Shown: piece after piece, positions 60,901 through 64,000 of the stretch
How positions within the stretch are numbered: position 1 is the stretch's first letter
Layout: every line of letters starts with the position of its first letter
Assembly (NCBI GenBank): GCA_027574665.1
Contig: CM050690.1
Location: 40,601,665 to 40,665,664 of the forward strand
From: Rhynochetos jubatus
Lineage: Eukaryota; Chordata; Aves; Eurypygiformes; Rhynochetidae
Reading direction: 5' to 3'
Length of the DNA: 64,000 nucleotides
Notes under the pieces: model-generated
What the model was told of the DNA's origin: nothing
Seen by the model: the letters and a program-made list of their open reading frames with translations, nothing else
Database searches by the model: none
Translations under genes and position numbers: made by a program

Positions 60901-63900
60901 TCTGATGATTACTATTGCATTTATGGTGCGCACTAATGACAAATATAATCCATTAAAATGTACATTTCACAATGACATTATGAATCAAAAATAAATACAC
61001 AAAATGGTTGTATAAATCTTGTGAGGAAAAATTTTTTATGAAATTTACTGACTTTTGAGTGCTTGGTTTCAATACCTTACTGTTGCAATAATAATAATAA
61101 CAATAATAATAATAATATTCCTTTAGGAACCTTGTTACTGTTTCTTGGTTTAAAAGAGAGAAAAATATTTCTCATCTCATCTAGATGGTAATTTCTGTGT
61201 ATCCCATAATCCAGAAGCCCCAGGTTGAATTACAACACTGAATTCTGGGTTCAGGCCTGCCTGGTGAGCATGGCCCATGCTGTTCTTTCTTACATACTTG
61301 AAATCTTTTCAAACCCACATCTCCAAAGAGATGCAAACACATAATTCCCTTCATTCTAACTGCTGCAGAATCTCCCCGCATTTTGACAACATTGTTCTCC
61401 AGATGAATATCACATTGCAGATGGACCTCTTGGTTTTCTATGATCTGTTTGTTGGACTGTAAATATTGAGATTATTCCTTCCTTTTCTTTAATGAGGCAG
61501 ATTTTTCTTTTCTTGCATTTTTCTGCTGGATGACCAAGGTCCACAATCCATAATAATTTGTTCTGTTCTCCAGAATGAAAACAAGACCCTCAAACAAAAA
61601 GCAAACCAGCCAGGTTTGATGGCTATGTGGAAATATTCTCAGATCTGCGTTGCCATGCCAAAAGCCTGGACTCCACATTTTCTTTCTTGTCTGTTATTCA
61701 GGGCAAAATGAGTCAATAAAAGCACTTGGGACTGGGAAAGATAATACTTCATGTTTGCTCTATGATGACCCCTCCAGGTGATCAAGAAGGGTCCCACACT
61801 TAGTTATGCTTAGCCAGCACAGAACTTTTTCATGTATTGGAGAACACATCCAAAGGGACCTTAAAATTTGAGCACAAACATATTGGAGGATCCCTTCCCA
61901 CCCTCACAGACAAAAGTCAAACTAAAGGCCCCAGAGAGTCCAGAAGAACAGTTAAAAAAAAAAAAAAAAGGTCTAAATAAAAGCAATGGCTTCGAAAAAA
62001 AAAAAACTTCAGAGAGATTTCTTTTGCTCAGAGAGAGGAGCACATCTGGCTTAGGGTGAAAAGAGAAGTGGTGTCATCTGGGCAAAAATAAAACCATTCT
62101 CCTCAAATGTGTCCTTAACAAAAAGGAGAGAGGAAAAATAAAAAAAAAGAATAATCATGCAGGAAGGGAAAGCAAGTTCAGGGAAAAACAAAATCTTGTA
62201 ATGTTTTAGGAGGGCTTATTAGAGTGAAAATTAAGTGTCATGCAGAGCTTTGCTTCAGTCCTGATGTCTTTTATTCAAAGAGCCATCACCCTGTAAACCC
62301 ACTTTAACAACTCCCTTCAGATGAAATATAAAAATTAAAGACATTTACAACACAGCTTAGTAGCAGATGTAGTCTTACTGTGGGGGTTTAGATCAAATGG
62401 TGATGTAACCCCACCAAAAGGGGTTATGGCTCTTATGAAAACCTCTCACCAGAAAAAAAACTTGGATATCTGACAAAACACGGGGTTCTATTTTTGCTTT
62501 GAATCCCATTTCCCATTGTCAGATGGGCTTGACTTTTTATTTACCTCTGGAAGATGGAAAAAAAAAAAAAAAAAGCAATTTTGTTCCTGGATAGTTTCCC
62601 TGTTTCATAATCTTTCTCCAGCTCTGTGTCAGGGTGTAGCAAAAGCAGCGGGGTCTCTGCTGGGTGGAGGGTACGAGGCAGAGGTAGGTGGGAGTTTATG
62701 GGGCACTGGCAGTAAGACAACCTCATTCAGGATTGCCTGAAGTGGTCAGAACAATTTAGCGGATCAGAACAGTCCCTGTGTGCAATTTCTTACTTTCCTC
62801 ACAGGGAAGTCTTTTTCAGTAAATCCTGTAGGAAAACCAACACAAAAAGAAGGGCAGAAAGTATTGCCATTCTGCAGTAATCTGTGTTAAGTCAGATAAT
62901 TTGGAGTGCCGGCTCTCTGGTGGGTTTCCTTGTGGTAATTGCCCACAACGCTGTCATTTGCAGAGTAGTGTGCTCAGTGATGTCTACATACAGCGCCTGA
63001 TACCCAAAGTCTGCTTATGTCAAGGTCCACTTTGTTGTCTCCAACTTCTGGTTGAGCTAAGGCACAAGTGCCAGAGGCAGTTGGGTTTTATTTAATTGAA
63101 GGATGGCAAGTGATACAGGAGAGGAGCTTAGAAAACTGTGCAATTGCTCTTTTCTAATCAATGAATTGTGTGGGCGTTCATGCAGTAACAACTAGGCTTC
63201 TGGCTATGACATTCCTAAGGCCATAGTTGATGTCTTGGCCAACAGGAACCCAGCCTATGCTGCAAAACACACTGGGAGGCTTTCTGCTGGGTGGAATGGT
63301 TTTCAAAGCACGTCCCACAAAGGTAAAAGGATTGGGAGTGGACTTGCTCTTGGGGAGGTGAACTTTATTTAATTATCTCACATATGTTTATAGAAGGCTA
63401 GTATTGGTCTAGTTTTATTCACTTAACAGAAACCATGAGAAATGTAAAACGTGAAAAATTAGTTTCTCAAAATGGATATAATGAGTAGCTCTCCAAAAAG
63501 TCAGAGAAGAAGGTGGCATAAAATGCTGGCAGAGAGAAGAGTGGGGACAACACTGGGTCTGATGTGATTTCTGTCTTTGTGTGTGGTAAAACACCTTGTT
63601 TCTTTTTCATGATTAATTAAATCCTCCCTGGAATAGGTACATCAATTATAGACTATTTTGCTGTCTTATTTCTCCTACGATGTGGAGACCCACACCAGAA
63701 ATTGTGTGTGTTCTCACTTTCTGGGAGGTGTAAGTTACAGAAATGAGCAAGATCTCCAGCTTGTTTGGTTGATAGTGGTCCCAGGACTGAGCTAGGGTCC
63801 AGTGACAAGACACAGCACAGAAGCTTAGCTGCGAGAATAAGCCAGGAGGCTCAGTCTTGCACCTGGGCCAAACCGTGCTTTCTGCAGCTGGGAGGCGGAG

Positions 63901-64000
63901 GAAAGAAAGGTGCCTCTGCCATGTTTGTAGTTCTCACACCCCAGCATCTGGTTAGGAGCCAGTTCAGCCCACAACACAATTAAGGGCAACCTTGGGGCTG
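57986..64000. other. Intergenic DNA, 3' end of the window
   Basis: No exon, RNA gene or further transposon was recognised. The only clear repeat is the (AAT)n tract at 61086-61118, plus short A runs near 61954, 61997 and 62557. The small frames present (about 130 codons or fewer) have no recognisable domain. Confidence 0.8.
61086..61118 (+). repeat. (AAT)n microsatellite
   Basis: About ten AAT units, interrupted once by AAC. Confidence 0.92.

Noticed and set aside
1..64000. CRISPR arrays, operons, tRNA or rRNA genes, a novel multi-gene system
   Set aside because: The window is vertebrate. I found no spaced direct repeats of CRISPR type, no tRNA or rRNA signatures and only one protein-coding gene.

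Overview
The window is vertebrate, almost certainly avian, nuclear DNA. It is AT-rich, with long introns, many A/T and pyrimidine tracts, and very little coding sequence. Two repeats point to a bird: a 5'-truncated CR1 retrotransposon (25281-25889, minus strand) with the usual bird CR1 3' tail, and a solo LTR (about 56939-57985) resembling a family I associate with neoavian genomes. The species cannot be fixed from the sequence.

The only gene I can support is basonuclin 2 (BNC2), plus strand. The window holds its last two coding exons: a 1,964-nt exon (7656-9619) and the terminal coding exon (31458-32118), separated by a 21.8-kb phase-2 intron. Together they encode 874 residues, roughly the C-terminal four fifths of a protein that is about 1,100 residues in human. 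All three pairs of C2H2 zinc fingers, the basic NLS and the acidic and Ser-rich linkers lie here. The second finger of pair 2 is split by the intron. The earlier exons lie upstream of the window.

Layout: 1-7655 is the end of the upstream intron, with no exon seen. 7656-9619 is the large exon. 9620-31457 is the last intron, with a CR1, microsatellites and several stretches that look like regulatory non-coding DNA. 31458-32118 is the final coding exon. 32119 to roughly 42525 is the probable very long 3' UTR, with several candidate poly(A) signals, two strong G-quadruplex candidates and long homopolymer and TTCC tracts. From about 42526 to 64000 is intergenic DNA with no recognisable gene, one solo LTR and several simple repeats.

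Nothing resembles a new multi-gene system. The observations most worth checking are a possible intronic-polyadenylation isoform of BNC2 that would lose the second half of its zinc fingers, the 3' UTR architecture (alternative poly(A) sites, G4 tracts, a Pumilio-type site fused to a poly(A) signal), a 24-bp perfect palindrome just past the likely gene end, and several candidate conserved non-coding blocks. No alignment could be run. Family assignments rest on recognising protein and repeat sequences.
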